The notes: generated by a model not told the origin, from the letters alone. Shown: positions 16,537-25,778, counted from the stretch's first letter. The stretch is DNA of 38,815 nucleotides from Betaproteobacteria bacterium (GCA_021413765.1 JAIOPT010000022.1:1-38815); one strand, 5' to 3'. Numbers and translations are program-made.

Positions 16537-19101
16537 TCAAATCACTTGTCTCCCCAGCCAACCCCGCACCAACTGACGCTGCCTCGCCAAACCCTTGCCC
16601 AGGTTACGCCACAGACTGCGGTAACCCTTGAAGCCAAAGGCGGCAATTTCTATCAGGCTTTGCAGCGGGCGATCGGCACCCTGCTCGTTCGACCAATTGC
16701 TCCAGGCATCGGGCCGGGCAAAAGTACACTGAACCAGATTTGCTTCCTGCTCTATGCTTAGATTGTCGAACTGAACTCCAAGCTTGTTGCCATGACTCGC
16801 AATTACCCTTGTAGGAAAGGCGAATTCCACCTCGTCGTTCCAAAGCGAAACCCAAACCCGTTCTTTCACCGGCAATTCTAATTCCTGGTCGAGTATCAGA
16901 CCAAGGCCAGTCATGGAATAATCTTCGGTACGACACATCTTGGTGCTCCCGTCCGTAAAATGCAATGCCACCAGTAAGTTAGCAGATACTCGGTGTGATA
17001 CTCGCACTTGCCTGGCTTCAGTAGCAACGCCAATAGCTGCACCCAATATCAAGATGTTATAGATTGTCCAAGTCAGGTTGAGCAACACGGTTCCCATCTC
17101 AAAAGTATTCCAGAAGAAAAGCCGACCCAAGCCAATGGACAACCCGACAATATTAAGTGTTGCTAACACGATATAGGGTTTGGAAATGGCCCAGTCGAAG
17201 AAGGAGTGCTCGATCAAGCCTCCTTTGGCCGTGACATTGAATTTTCCGGCTCCCGGATTGAAAATGGCGAGAGTAGTAGGCAGGATGATGTACCAGGCCA
17301 AAACCGACTCATACACCTCGGCCCAGAACGAGTGCCGGTGCGCCCCCTGGATGTGTGCATTGGCCAGATTTGCCTGCAGTATATGGGGCAGCACATATAG
17401 GGCGAGCATGGCGGCTGCCGCGTTGATAATGTGGACTTCGAAATAAAGATAAGTCAGGGGGGCAGTCAAAAAGACAAGACGCGGAATTCCATAGAAAAAG
17501 TGCAACATCGCGTTGCCGTAACATATGCGCTGAAAAAAGCTCAACCCCTTACCCAGGAATGGATTGTCGAGTCTAAAAATCTGGGCCATACCCCGTGCCC
17601 AGCGGATACGCTGGCCAATGTGGCTAGAGAGGCTTTCAGTAGCCAACCCTGCTGCCAGGGGAATATTAATATAGGCTGTGGTATAGCCAAGCCGGTGGAG
17701 TTTCAAGGCGGTATGGGCATCTTCGGTCACCGTTTCCACGGCAACCCCACCCACCTCTTCGAGTGGCCCCCGACGCAACACCGCACAAGAACCACAGAAA
17801 AAAGTGGCATTCCAGAAATCGTTGCCATCCTGGATCAAGCCATAGAACAAGGCGCCCTCGTTGGGGACCTTGCGGAAAGTACCGAGGTTGCGCTCGAAGG
17901 TGTCAGGGGAAAAGAAGTGATGGGGCGTCTGCAGCATGGCGCAACGCTTGTCTTTATAAAACCAGCCCATAGTCGACTGCAGAAAAGAACTGGTCGGCAG
18001 GTGGTCGCAGTCAAAAATGGCCACATACTCGCCACAGGTCAATTTAAGTGCATGGTTCAGATTGCCAGCCTTGGCATGGGCGTTGTCGGGCCGAATTATG
18101 TAGCCCACCCCGGCTTCCTTGGCAAAGCGACGGAAATCATCTCGTCGCCCATCGTCGAGAATATAAATATTAAGCTTATCACTGGGCCAATCTATCCCCT
18201 TGGCAGCAAGAACCGTCGGCTCCACCACCTTGAGCGGCTCGTTGTAGGTAGGAATGAAGACATCGACACTGGGCCACAGGGCGACGTCCGCTGGCAGACT
18301 CAAAGTGTGCCGCTTGAGGGGCCAAGCGGTCTGGATGTAGCCAAGCAGAAGTACCAGCCAGGTGTATATCTCCGCAAGAAGCAATCCTATGGCAAGAAAG
18401 GTCTCCCAGCCGGAATCAAGTGGGATGGTCTGGGTCAATCGCCACCAGCCGTAGCGGCATGATGCCAGCACTGAAAGGGCAATCAATATCAAAGCGGGCA
18501 GATTACCCGGAATACGCCGCACGAACAGCGCAGTTCCCCACAAGCAGACAAGGAATAAAAACTGTCCAAACCATGTAAAGGGAGTGGTGACCACCAGCCA
18601 GAAAAAGAATATTGAAAATAAAACCAGCAGCCAGAGTAGCCAAGGCTTGCGAAAAGAAGATGTCTCCAGCCAGCCCTCCAGGCGGCGACCAACCGCCTGA
18701 TGGTTCACTGTCGGCAAGAATGAAAGCAGCCGCTGCCAAAGCCAGCGCAGGGCCCGAACTCCTGCCGATAAAATCCACACCACATTGGAAAATAGCAGGC
18801 CAATAATGTGAACCGACAAGGCAAGAAAAGTACTCCAGAAAGAGGTTTCAGTACGTGCGGGGCGGCCCGGTGGGAAAATAAATAAATACAGCATCCACTG
18901 CCTGACGCTACGCTTATCAATTACTCCCAATTCCTTAGCCAGCCAGCCCAACGGATCAAGGCGCGACCTAACCTCCAGTCGAGTCGATGCAGCCAACTCA
19001 TCCGCATTCGGCAACCAGATCAGTCGCCTCAGCCACTGGCCTAATTGGTCCGGCCGAAACACACCCAAATGACGAGCGGCCCAGAGCAGAAAATGACGCA
19101 T
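16537..19101 (-). CDS. bcsA: Cellulose synthase catalytic subunit BcsA (GT2, PilZ)
   Basis: An 854-aa processive family-2 glycosyltransferase. The order is a long N-terminal region with membrane helices (to about 260), a GT2 domain, further membrane helices (about 520-695) and a C-terminal PilZ domain. GT motifs are all present: ILDDG (about 315-319), DCD (about 364-366), FFCGS (about 434), TED (about 459-461) and QRIRW (about 497). The PilZ c-di-GMP motif is intact: RVSHR (about 700) and DYSMTG (about 727). It polymerises UDP-glucose and secretes the chain, activated by c-di-GMP. The ATG at 19101 shares one base with the bcsQ stop (TGATG); a TTG one codon upstream is also in frame. The N-terminal extension resembles E. 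coli-type BcsA. Confidence 0.95.
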   Translation of the reverse strand: MRHFLLWAARHLGVFRPDQLGQWLRRLIWLPNADELAASTRLEVRSRLDPLGWLAKELGVIDKRSVRQWMLYLFIFPPGRPARTETSFWSTFLALSVHIIGLLFSNVVWILSAGVRALRWLWQRLLSFLPTVNHQAVGRRLEGWLETSSFRKPWLLWLLVLFSIFFFWLVVTTPFTWFGQFLFLVCLWGTALFVRRIPGNLPALILIALSVLASCRYGWWRLTQTIPLDSGWETFLAIGLLLAEIYTWLVLLLGYIQTAWPLKRHTLSLPADVALWPSVDVFIPTYNEPLKVVEPTVLAAKGIDWPSDKLNIYILDDGRRDDFRRFAKEAGVGYIIRPDNAHAKAGNLNHALKLTCGEYVAIFDCDHLPTSSFLQSTMGWFYKDKRCAMLQTPHHFFSPDTFERNLGTFRKVPNEGALFYGLIQDGNDFWNATFFCGSCAVLRRGPLEEVGGVAVETVTEDAHTALKLHRLGYTTAYINIPLAAGLATESLSSHIGQRIRWARGMAQIFRLDNPFLGKGLSFFQRICYGNAMLHFFYGIPRLVFLTAPLTYLYFEVHIINAAAAMLALYVLPHILQANLANAHIQGAHRHSFWAEVYESVLAWYIILPTTLAIFNPGAGKFNVTAKGGLIEHSFFDWAISKPYIVLATLNIVGLSIGLGRLFFWNTFEMGTVLLNLTWTIYNILILGAAIGVATEARQVRVSHRVSANLLVALHFTDGSTKMCRTEDYSMTGLGLILDQELELPVKERVWVSLWNDEVEFAFPTRVIASHGNKLGVQFDNLSIEQEANLVQCTFARPDAWSNWSNEQGADRPLQSLIEIAAFGFKGYRSLWRNLGKGLARQRQLVRGWLGRQVI

Positions 19102-19874
19102 CAAATGTACGTCCTTCCGTCGTGGCTGCTTGCAGGCCCAGCAAGCAGCCAGCTGAGCAAACCGTTCAAATCATGAGCAACTAGAGAGTCCGGGCTTAAG
19201 CTCTGTAAGTTCGCCTGATTTGCGACTGCACGTGGTATCGCTTCATCCCGATGAATGGGATGCGGTGATAGCCGCAACTGTAGAGACGACCGAAGTTGTG
19301 CCAATAAATCGCTTTGAAGTGCCCGAGTACTATCCAGACCATTCATCACATAGATGGGCTGATGCCCTGGAGCGCACCGGGACAATGCAACTTCCACAGC
19401 TGGTAGCAGCGCCAATGAGCGAACATCTGGCGCCAACACAGCAAGCACCAAGTCTGCTGCAACCATTGCCTGGCGTGCATAAATAGAAGGCAGGCGGGGT
19501 GTATCCATTAGCAGGAAAGCCCCTGGCGGATAATCAATCTGAGCAATACATTTCTTGAGCCACTCGGGTTCTGTACGCAAGTGTTGTTCAAAAGTGACAA
19601 GGCTAGCTTCATTGGAGCGACCAAATGGCAAACAAGCCACTTCGTTTGAATTTACAAGCGCACTCATTCCAAACGCTTTCCTTGTCAGGAAGTCGGGCAG
19701 CAGTCCGCCTAGGCTAACTTCGTCACTACCGAGCAGTGTGGACAACAGATTCTCGGGATCGAAGTCCAGGGCCAGAACCGAAATTCCTCGTTGGGCAAGC
19801 AAAGTGGCCAGGCTGGCCGTCAGGGTGGATCTTCCCACCCCACCTGCAGCTGAAACAATAGCAATTTTGAACAT
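19101..19874 (-). CDS. bcsQ: BcsQ (YhjQ) ParA/MinD-like ATPase of cellulose biosynthesis
   Basis: A 257-aa SIMIBI-class ATPase. The N-terminal MFKIAIVSAAGGVGRSTL is a deviant Walker A loop in which the usual signature Lys and the P-loop Lys are Ala and Arg; E. coli BcsQ is also non-canonical here. Later motifs are LALDFDPEN (residues about 33-41) and LLMDTPR (about 120-126, Walker B region). BcsQ localises or stabilises the synthase with BcsR and BcsE; no bcsR was recognised. It starts 3 bases after the bcsF stop and overlaps bcsA by one base. Confidence 0.9.
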   Translation of the reverse strand: MFKIAIVSAAGGVGRSTLTASLATLLAQRGISVLALDFDPENLLSTLLGSDEVSLGGLLPDFLTRKAFGMSALVNSNEVACLPFGRSNEASLVTFEQHLRTEPEWLKKCIAQIDYPPGAFLLMDTPRLPSIYARQAMVAADLVLAVLAPDVRSLALLPAVEVALSRCAPGHQPIYVMNGLDSTRALQSDLLAQLRSSLQLRLSPHPIHRDEAIPRAVANQANLQSLSPDSLVAHDLNGLLSWLLAGPASSHDGRTYI

Positions 19875-19877
19875 GAG

Positions 19878-20048
19878 TTAGTCCCTTTCGCCAGTCACCC
19901 GTTCGGTGTAACTGGGCTTATAGGGCACTATGCAACGCAAATGCCGACGCAAGAACAGGCGTCGTAGCAACCGATACTTCAGCACATAATAGGCAAGCGC
20001 AACTAGCAGTACGCCTGAAAGAAGGGATAATATAAAATTTTCTAGCAT
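19878..20048 (-). CDS. bcsF: BcsF-like small membrane protein
   Basis: A 56-codon ORF from ATG at 20048 to TAA at 19878, filling the gap between bcsE (stop 20051) and bcsQ (start 19874). The protein begins MLENFILSLLSGVLLVALAYY, a single membrane helix of about 20 residues, followed by a very basic segment (RYRLL-type, with RRLFLRRHLR) and a polar tail ending TGERD. Size, topology and position after bcsE match BcsF (YhjT, about 63 aa), a membrane anchor that recruits BcsE, and so c-di-GMP, to the synthase. Sequence similarity to E. coli BcsF is weak by eye, so the name rests mainly on context and topology. Confidence 0.8.
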   Translation of the reverse strand: MLENFILSLLSGVLLVALAYYVLKYRLLRRLFLRRHLRCIVPYKPSYTERVTGERD

Positions 20049-20050
20049 TA

Positions 20051-21847
20051 TCAGAGGGTTTGTTCAGACAAAGCGGTAAGCATATCAGTCGTTGCATGCC
20101 GAGGCAGGGGACAAGGTCTCAGGGTTCGGTGCTTGACCATGGGACTGGCCAACTTGGGCTCAGCGATTGCAATCGATGAAGGTGGGGAAACCTGCACCTC
20201 TTCTTCCAGGAGGCCAGTTTTTTTAATCGAGCGTTCGACTTTATCATTCAAAATCGGTAAATCGACTTGCAGCATCGCCGAGTAGTCCGACATAGGCGAA
20301 TTTTCGTTGTCTCGCCGCAACTGACCCAGAGTTTCCCAGATCAGCTCCGGTGTCGGCTCAATAATATGGGAAGAAAACAATTCTGTCACAGGCATGGAAA
20401 AAAGCCGATCGAGCGTCGAACTAACATCCGGCTCCCGGCATGCAAACAAAAACAGATAAACACTATTCTGATCGGCAGTAAAGATATCGCCAAATCTTCG
20501 TGCCTGGCAAACCTGTAGAGCATTCAGTTGCGCTACCCGGGAAAGAATTGGAAGGCGTACCAAGCTGTGGCTTAGATGGATGCGCTCGGATCGCTTAAGC
20601 ATTTCCGCCACTTCGGTACAAAAGATGGACGGCGATAAATATCCGGCAACCCGGTTCGGCTCAGCAGCCTGCGCAGCAAGAAGATAATCACTTTCAACCG
20701 GGCGACTGAAAATCTGAGCAGACGTGTCATCTATAATCTGCAGTAAACGAGAGAATGGAATTTCCTTGTACACCATCAAGTTGGCCCCTAAACGAAGGAG
20801 CATCAACTCGTTGTTGTAACGTAGCTTATCGTTAGTTTCTCGCACGACAATTTTCAGGGAACGGGGATAAGACAGACGCATGCGATGGACGAGTCGCGAT
20901 AGCGCTTCAAAATCTTGGTCACCATCCGCGTGCAACAGGATGGTAGCGGCCACCGCATTATGACAGGCCGTTTCCATGTCAGACAGATCATTGACCACAA
21001 CCCATTCTGCGGGCACCCCCTTTACCCCAGCTACAGTAGCGGCTGTCGCTATGACTCGCCCCTGGTCAGGCGCATGAAGAATCACCTGCCCCTCAGCATC
21101 CATTTCAGATCCATCTGAATACAAAAACTTATCCTCTGCAGACAATTTCAGGCCGAATTGCCGATGTACGCTATTACCCTGCCCTAACCACCGCTCAATT
21201 GTTAACAAGCCACCACCGCAATCCGCATCCAGCACGGCAAGATTGGGTACAAGTTCCGGCAAAATTCGCAGCAATGACAATAATCCATTAGCTCCGTTAA
21301 TATCCTTTATTATCAGAAGAATGGGAGCATGATGACTTGCAGCCCATTCCTTCCAGGCTTGCCACTGTTTGATAAGTCGGTCGTGGATTTTCCAATCGAA
21401 GATCGCCTGACCTTCCTGAACCAGCACAGCGTATTTTTCTGTCACACCACAAGCATCAATTTCATCAAAGAAGCGATTAGCGCCCAGCCGCCCCATGGTC
21501 TCGGCACAATCATCAGTAATCCGGAAAAAAACAAGTGCTTCGCGGCTGCGTTCATCGGTGCTATCAAGGCTGCGGGCGAACTGATCCATAAATTTCTGGC
21601 CGGACTCTCCCGATGCCAGCATGGCCAGCGGCCCAGCCTGCCGGAAATTGCGTGCTGACAAGAGTGCACAACGCTGACCTAGCGCCTCGTCCCGCACCAG
21701 CAAAACACTTACCAAGCCAGTGCCGCATAAGCCAACATCAGCAGGTAAACCAAGCACTCCCAGACGAGCCTGATTCACTGAGACCTTCGTCAAAGTACTG
21801 TCTTTGCGCAATAAGCGCGTGATCGAAGACGCTAATCGCCTGAGCAT
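20051..21847 (-). CDS. bcsE: BcsE c-di-GMP-binding cellulose biosynthesis regulator
   Basis: About 598 aa from ATG at 21847. A TTG at 21886 would add 13 residues but overlaps the end of dgkA, so I prefer the ATG. The central part looks like a degenerate RecA/NTPase-like fold (LLIIKDINGANGLLSLLRILPELVPNLAVLD), and residues about 297-390 match the GIL domain, with KIVVRETNDKLRYNNE then LLRLGANLMVY. The Arg after VV and the following LR/NE residues belong to the I-site-like c-di-GMP pocket. BcsE binds BcsF and boosts cellulose output. It sits between dgkA and bcsF, two bases before the latter. Confidence 0.88.
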   Translation of the reverse strand: MLRRLASSITRLLRKDSTLTKVSVNQARLGVLGLPADVGLCGTGLVSVLLVRDEALGQRCALLSARNFRQAGPLAMLASGESGQKFMDQFARSLDSTDERSREALVFFRITDDCAETMGRLGANRFFDEIDACGVTEKYAVLVQEGQAIFDWKIHDRLIKQWQAWKEWAASHHAPILLIIKDINGANGLLSLLRILPELVPNLAVLDADCGGGLLTIERWLGQGNSVHRQFGLKLSAEDKFLYSDGSEMDAEGQVILHAPDQGRVIATAATVAGVKGVPAEWVVVNDLSDMETACHNAVAATILLHADGDQDFEALSRLVHRMRLSYPRSLKIVVRETNDKLRYNNELMLLRLGANLMVYKEIPFSRLLQIIDDTSAQIFSRPVESDYLLAAQAAEPNRVAGYLSPSIFCTEVAEMLKRSERIHLSHSLVRLPILSRVAQLNALQVCQARRFGDIFTADQNSVYLFLFACREPDVSSTLDRLFSMPVTELFSSHIIEPTPELIWETLGQLRRDNENSPMSDYSAMLQVDLPILNDKVERSIKKTGLLEEEVQVSPPSSIAIAEPKLASPMVKHRTLRPCPLPRHATTDMLTALSEQTL

Positions 21848-21855
21848 ATTTATCT

Positions 21856-22233
21856 TTACCACAGGGACCAGAGAATCATGGTCCAAGTCAGAATGGCGTT
21901 CGTCAGCGCCAACAAAACGGCAGCGCTACCCATGTCTTTTGCCCTCTTGGCCAATGGATGAATATCCAGCGATACCCGATCCACAGTGGCTTCAATGGCC
22001 GAGTTGATCATTTCCACCACCAGCACCAACATGACGCTAGCCACCAGCAATACCCGCTGGGTCACATCCACCGGCACCATGAAGGCCACCAGCACAAGAA
22101 CGATGGCAAGAATAACTTCCTGACGAAAGGCGGCCTCATCTTGCCAAGCAAGTAGTAGCCCAGACAGGGAATAGCTCAGGGCATTCACCAACCGGCGTAG
22201 CCCGGAAGCTTTGTGGGGGTTCACATTTGTCAT
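21856..22233 (-). CDS. dgkA: Diacylglycerol kinase DgkA (prokaryotic membrane type)
   Basis: A 125-aa integral membrane kinase with three predicted helices and an N-terminal amphipathic segment. The family signature EMINSAIEATVDR (74-86) followed by AKDMGSAAV (98-106) is intact; Glu74 and Glu81 correspond to the catalytic E69 and E76 pair of E. coli. It phosphorylates diacylglycerol to phosphatidic acid with ATP at the inner membrane. It is the first gene of the minus-strand bcs operon, 8 bases before bcsE. Because BcsG releases diacylglycerol when it modifies cellulose, DgkA here probably recycles that product (inference). In E. coli it does the same for membrane-derived oligosaccharide synthesis and lipid A modification. 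Confidence 0.95.
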   Translation of the reverse strand: MTNVNPHKASGLRRLVNALSYSLSGLLLAWQDEAAFRQEVILAIVLVLVAFMVPVDVTQRVLLVASVMLVLVVEMINSAIEATVDRVSLDIHPLAKRAKDMGSAAVLLALTNAILTWTMILWSLW

Positions 22234-22322
22234 GTTTACGCTGTGGATTCAATTTCGAAGTAAAACACTCGATAGTGCTTTAGTTTAATGCATCGTTTTT
22301 TTTCCTATCTCTTCAGGACGCC

Positions 22323-22341
22323 ATCTAATTTCGATCTAATT
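22323..22341. repeat. Tandem ATCTAATT direct repeat upstream of dgkA
   Basis: Two exact copies of ATCTAATT separated by TCG have an 11-base period and lie about 100 bases upstream of the dgkA start. Such spacing suits a transcription factor binding one face of the helix; it may also be chance in AT-rich DNA. Confidence 0.3.
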
Positions 22342-22380
22342 AAACGTTAGGTCAAACCTTTTTCGTTTGATTTCCCTGTT

Positions 22381-22680
22381 TTATGTCATGTAGGACGCAC
22401 CTATCCCGTTAGTGGCACAAGCCACACAGACAGGTGCATTCGTATCGCACACGATTAGTTGCACCAAACGCTTCATGTTGTAGACCATGATTCATCATCC
22501 CAATCTTCACCTGCGCCCGTATCAGGCCGATGGTGCGCACGATAGATCGTCCATTGCGCCTGAGCGCCAAAAACATGCTCAACCTGTGCTCGCACTTTGG
22601 CTTTGACCCGGTGGATTCTTCCTGGTATTTACCAGAAGGCTCTCACGTACCCTCTTCGCAAACCCAGCCGGGCATCCACG
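22381..22680 (-). pseudogene. Degenerate IS5-family transposase C-terminal fragment
   Basis: Read on the minus strand, three different frames in succession give the C-terminal hallmark of IS5-type transposases: KAKVRAQVEHVFGAQAQ, then IVRTIGLIRAQVKIGMMN, then VYNMKRLVQL. In intact relatives these run together as '(K)VRAxVEHVFG...RTIGLxRAxxKIGxxNLxYNxxRL'. At least two frameshifts and in-frame stops upstream show decay. The catalytic N-terminal and central DDE regions and clear terminal repeats were not found. It marks past insertion next to the restriction-modification gene. Confidence 0.7.
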
Positions 22681-22946
22681 CTCTTCTGGCTGCGTTTGGC
22701 ACCTGCTCGACCTCCCGCTATCCTACCCAACAATGACCCTAGAACTCAATATCTACCGCATTGCTTGCGCATTTGACTCATCGCATTTCCTGTCATCGGT
22801 CAATTTAGTCAAAGCTTGAGTATTACCGGGTTCCAGTCACAGCGGAACCATCGCCATTCAGACGAGATCGACAACCTTCCTTCTAGCTTCGTTGCCACTG
22901 TCGATATAACGCGCATGGTTTGCAGGCTGCTTCGACATGGACCAGC

Positions 22947-25778
22947 CTATGCGGAACGTGCCAGATTCAATGCCAGCAATCGGCGCAAGATTTCTTCGTC
23001 GGGCATATCCGGCGTGTAATCATTCCAGTTGTAAGCCTTCGCAACAGCTGCATCCAGTGCTTTGTGCGCATTATCCAGCCATGCGGGGCGGGCGTTGTAG
23101 AGGTTGGTGAGGGTGCGCTTTTTCAGGTCGGCTTCATATCCGAGTTTGGCAACGGGGCGCGCCGGATAGCCAGCTTTTTCTTCTTCGGGTGCCCGCACCC
23201 AATCGACCCATTCCGGCGGATTGAGCCAGTTTTCGCGCAGCGTGTTCAATGCTTGCGCGGCGGCGGCGATTTCGGCGGCGGCGGTGTTGGTGTAATCGGC
23301 TGGCGCGAGATTGGGTGTCAGCCCTTCAGGAAAGGGAAAAGTTTCAAAAGTTCTAGAAACATTGTATCGGCGCGCTGTCGGATGGCTTCCGTAGGGTGAA
23401 CCAAGTGCCATTGTCCAAACCTCGTGAAACCGCGATGACAAAATACCCAAGGCTAGATCATCAGGATGCGCAACTACGATTAGCATCTTGTCTGGCAATA
23501 CCCCGGCATCTAACCAAACGAAAAAGCGATGCTTTGCTGTCTCGGGCGTAGCAATATAACGAGCCAAACCTTTGAGAGCCGCTCGCATAGCAATGCGTGG
23601 CTCGCCATGTCGCCACCAGTATTTTTTGTAAGCTTCACGATTGTTTTTCTCTCGCTCCGGTTTGACGTGTTGTGATACGTACCTGAATGGAATTTCAAAC
23701 AAAGCCGCGTCGGCTTCATTCATCACAGTACCAAAATCAATGATCCATCCATCGCGTGGGCGGCTTGTCACATCCATGCCATTCCTAGAAGGTTTGAGTA
23801 CATCGCTATTCGAGCGGCCATTCGGATTCGGTTGTTTGAGCCATTGCCGCGCAAGCTCGCCTTCAATATCAAATGCGCCAATTTTTTGTGAGCCTTGAAA
23901 ACTCACGCCAGAATTTTCTTTCAGCGGCTGGGATAGTGTCAGATTCAGCCCGTCGCCTGCGGTCAGGTTGGCATGGATAGTTTCAACGACCTTGCCGTCC
24001 AATGTGGCACCTGCGACATTTCCAAAGCACAGCAGAGACACACGCACCGCCGCGCCTTCATTGATCCATTCCTCATCGCTCCATGCGTTAAAAATTCTGG
24101 TTGTGCCACAAATATGCGCGAGCACTGTTTGATTCGCGCCGCCGCTTATAGAGTTTGTGGCAACCAATCCGGCACGCTGGCACTTGTCCGCTTCAATCTG
24201 GGCGCGGGCTTTTTCAAACCAGTATGTCACCAAGTCCGCACCGCCCGGCACGCGGTCTGAGTAGCACTTGCGCAAGGCTTCGGTGTATTCATCGCCCAAT
24301 TCGCGCAACATCTTGGAGCCACCTAGAAACGGCGGGTTGCCGATGATGGCATCCACGGCAGGCCATTGCGCCTCGCTGCCGTCCGTATTCAGCACCGCAT
24401 CGCGGTTCTCAATATGGTCGAGTGGCTGGAGAATGGGATTTTTGCGAATTGGATAGCCGTTTTTAAGCATCCACTGGATTTCACCAATCCACACCGTCAC
24501 ACGCGCAAGCTCAGCGGCGTAAGTATTGAGTTCGATGCCCAGCACGTTGGCGGGTGAGCATTCAATGGTGATTTGCCGATGTAACCCCAAAGCTTCGGCA
24601 TCAAGATTTGCTCGGTGTTCCAAATCTTTCAGCGCACGCAGGGCAAGATAAAGAAAGTTTCCGCTACCGCAGGCAGGGTCTAGTACTTTAAAGGCTTTGA
24701 GCTTTTCGAGAAAGGTGAGGAACACTGCTTGTGCATCGCGCTCGGCTTTGTCGCCGCTCTTTTTACGTTTAGCAATTTTCTCAGCAATCTCTATACGGGC
24801 AGTTTCCCATTCCTTTGCCAGCGGCTCCACGATAACGGGCTTGATGATGCGCATTATTGATTGCTGGTCAGTATAGTGCGCGCCAAGTTGGGATCGTTTT
24901 GAGGGGTCTAGGCCGCGTTCAAACAGTGTTCCGAATATCGATGGTTCAATATCGCTCCAGTCGAGTTTAGCTGCCTCATGAAGGATTTTTATTTCTGAGG
25001 TTTCGAGTGGCAGGCTTTCAATTTTTTCAAACAAGCCGCCGTTAAACCAGTAAATATCTTCTAACGCAAAATCTCCGCCCTTGCGCATTGCGTTAAACAA
25101 TTCTTCCAAGCGAGTGGAAAGTTTGGCGGGGTCGGTCTGGCTTTTATCAAGAAGACGTTCGAATAGTTTACCGGGTAATAGTTCGGCATCTTCGGCAAAC
25201 AGGCAAAACAGGCATTGATTAAGAAAATGCGCGACAGTTTGCGGGGCGTGGCCTCTCGCGTTTAACGATTGTGCAAGGGCGGCGAATTTGCCCGCTGCTT
25301 CTTCGGTAATTTGGGTAATCGTGCGCTTGGGGTGGAACTTATCTGGGTCAGTGAATAGCCAGCGCAGTTTTTCCAGGTTGGCGGGTTCGCCGATATCTTC
25401 CAGCGCAATGGTGTGAACTTCGCTTGGTGCGTTGGTAAAGTGGGTGTGAATTTCGATGATGCTGGTATCGCACACCACGAGCAAAGGCGGGTTATCCAAG
25501 GCCAGCGCGTAGGTCATCAACTGCTTCAGGGCTGCGCCCAAGTTGCTGCGCGTGGCTTTGTATTCAAACCCGAAGTGGTTTTGCTTCCAAACATCCGCCC
25601 AGCCTTGCCCCGCTCCTGTGCGGGTTGCACCGCGCTCAAAGCAATAAGTTTCGGCAGTGGCTGGCGATGGCGTTGGCACTCCCACGAGGGCGCACAGGTC
25701 TATGAAGTGCAGTTGATAACTGGCGCGCTCTTTGAGCGGGTTGTCTTTCCAGTTCTCGATAAATTGCTTGGGGGTCAT
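22947..25778 (-). CDS. MmeI-like (type IIL) restriction-modification enzyme: endonuclease and adenine methyltransferase in one chain
   Basis: A 943-aa single-chain enzyme of the MmeI class. The N-terminal nuclease motif D62-x9-E72-x-K74 (ending FGFEYKA) is intact and has the MmeI spacing. A helical spacer follows, then the methyltransferase domain with LGAHYT (298-303, motif X region), LDPACGSGNF (366-375, motif I, SAM binding) and GNPPF (480-484, motif IV, catalytic). The C-terminal third holds the presumed target-recognition domain (about 620-830) and a C-terminal helical part. Such enzymes need no partner, cut about 20 bases from their site and protect only one DNA strand. It stands alone between core gene lptG and IS5 debris, suggesting acquisition by transfer. 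The recognition site cannot be predicted here. Confidence 0.88.
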   Translation of the reverse strand: MTPKQFIENWKDNPLKERASYQLHFIDLCALVGVPTPSPATAETYCFERGATRTGAGQGWADVWKQNHFGFEYKATRSNLGAALKQLMTYALALDNPPLLVVCDTSIIEIHTHFTNAPSEVHTIALEDIGEPANLEKLRWLFTDPDKFHPKRTITQITEEAAGKFAALAQSLNARGHAPQTVAHFLNQCLFCLFAEDAELLPGKLFERLLDKSQTDPAKLSTRLEELFNAMRKGGDFALEDIYWFNGGLFEKIESLPLETSEIKILHEAAKLDWSDIEPSIFGTLFERGLDPSKRSQLGAHYTDQQSIMRIIKPVIVEPLAKEWETARIEIAEKIAKRKKSGDKAERDAQAVFLTFLEKLKAFKVLDPACGSGNFLYLALRALKDLEHRANLDAEALGLHRQITIECSPANVLGIELNTYAAELARVTVWIGEIQWMLKNGYPIRKNPILQPLDHIENRDAVLNTDGSEAQWPAVDAIIGNPPFLGGSKMLRELGDEYTEALRKCYSDRVPGGADLVTYWFEKARAQIEADKCQRAGLVATNSISGGANQTVLAHICGTTRIFNAWSDEEWINEGAAVRVSLLCFGNVAGATLDGKVVETIHANLTAGDGLNLTLSQPLKENSGVSFQGSQKIGAFDIEGELARQWLKQPNPNGRSNSDVLKPSRNGMDVTSRPRDGWIIDFGTVMNEADAALFEIPFRYVSQHVKPEREKNNREAYKKYWWRHGEPRIAMRAALKGLARYIATPETAKHRFFVWLDAGVLPDKMLIVVAHPDDLALGILSSRFHEVWTMALGSPYGSHPTARRYNVSRTFETFPFPEGLTPNLAPADYTNTAAAEIAAAAQALNTLRENWLNPPEWVDWVRAPEEEKAGYPARPVAKLGYEADLKKRTLTNLYNARPAWLDNAHKALDAAVAKAYNWNDYTPDMPDEEILRRLLALNLARSA

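Larger units (their letters stand above)
22234..22946. other. Intergenic accessory stretch with transposase debris
   Basis: This roughly 700-base stretch between dgkA and the MmeI-like gene has no intact gene. It holds the likely leader of the dgkA-bcs operon (22234-22380), the broken IS5-type transposase described separately, and about 260 bases (22690-22946) in which I recognise nothing. The leader carries a direct repeat ATCTAATT at 22323-22330 and 22334-22341, spaced one helical turn apart, and a CACT-CGAT-AGTG hairpin just upstream of dgkA. Confidence 0.5.

Noticed and set aside
17431-18462. 343-codon plus-strand open frame
   Set aside because: It lies wholly antisense to bcsA, whose frame has all GT2 and PilZ motifs; the antisense product has no recognisable domain and is a shadow of the GC-rich coding strand.
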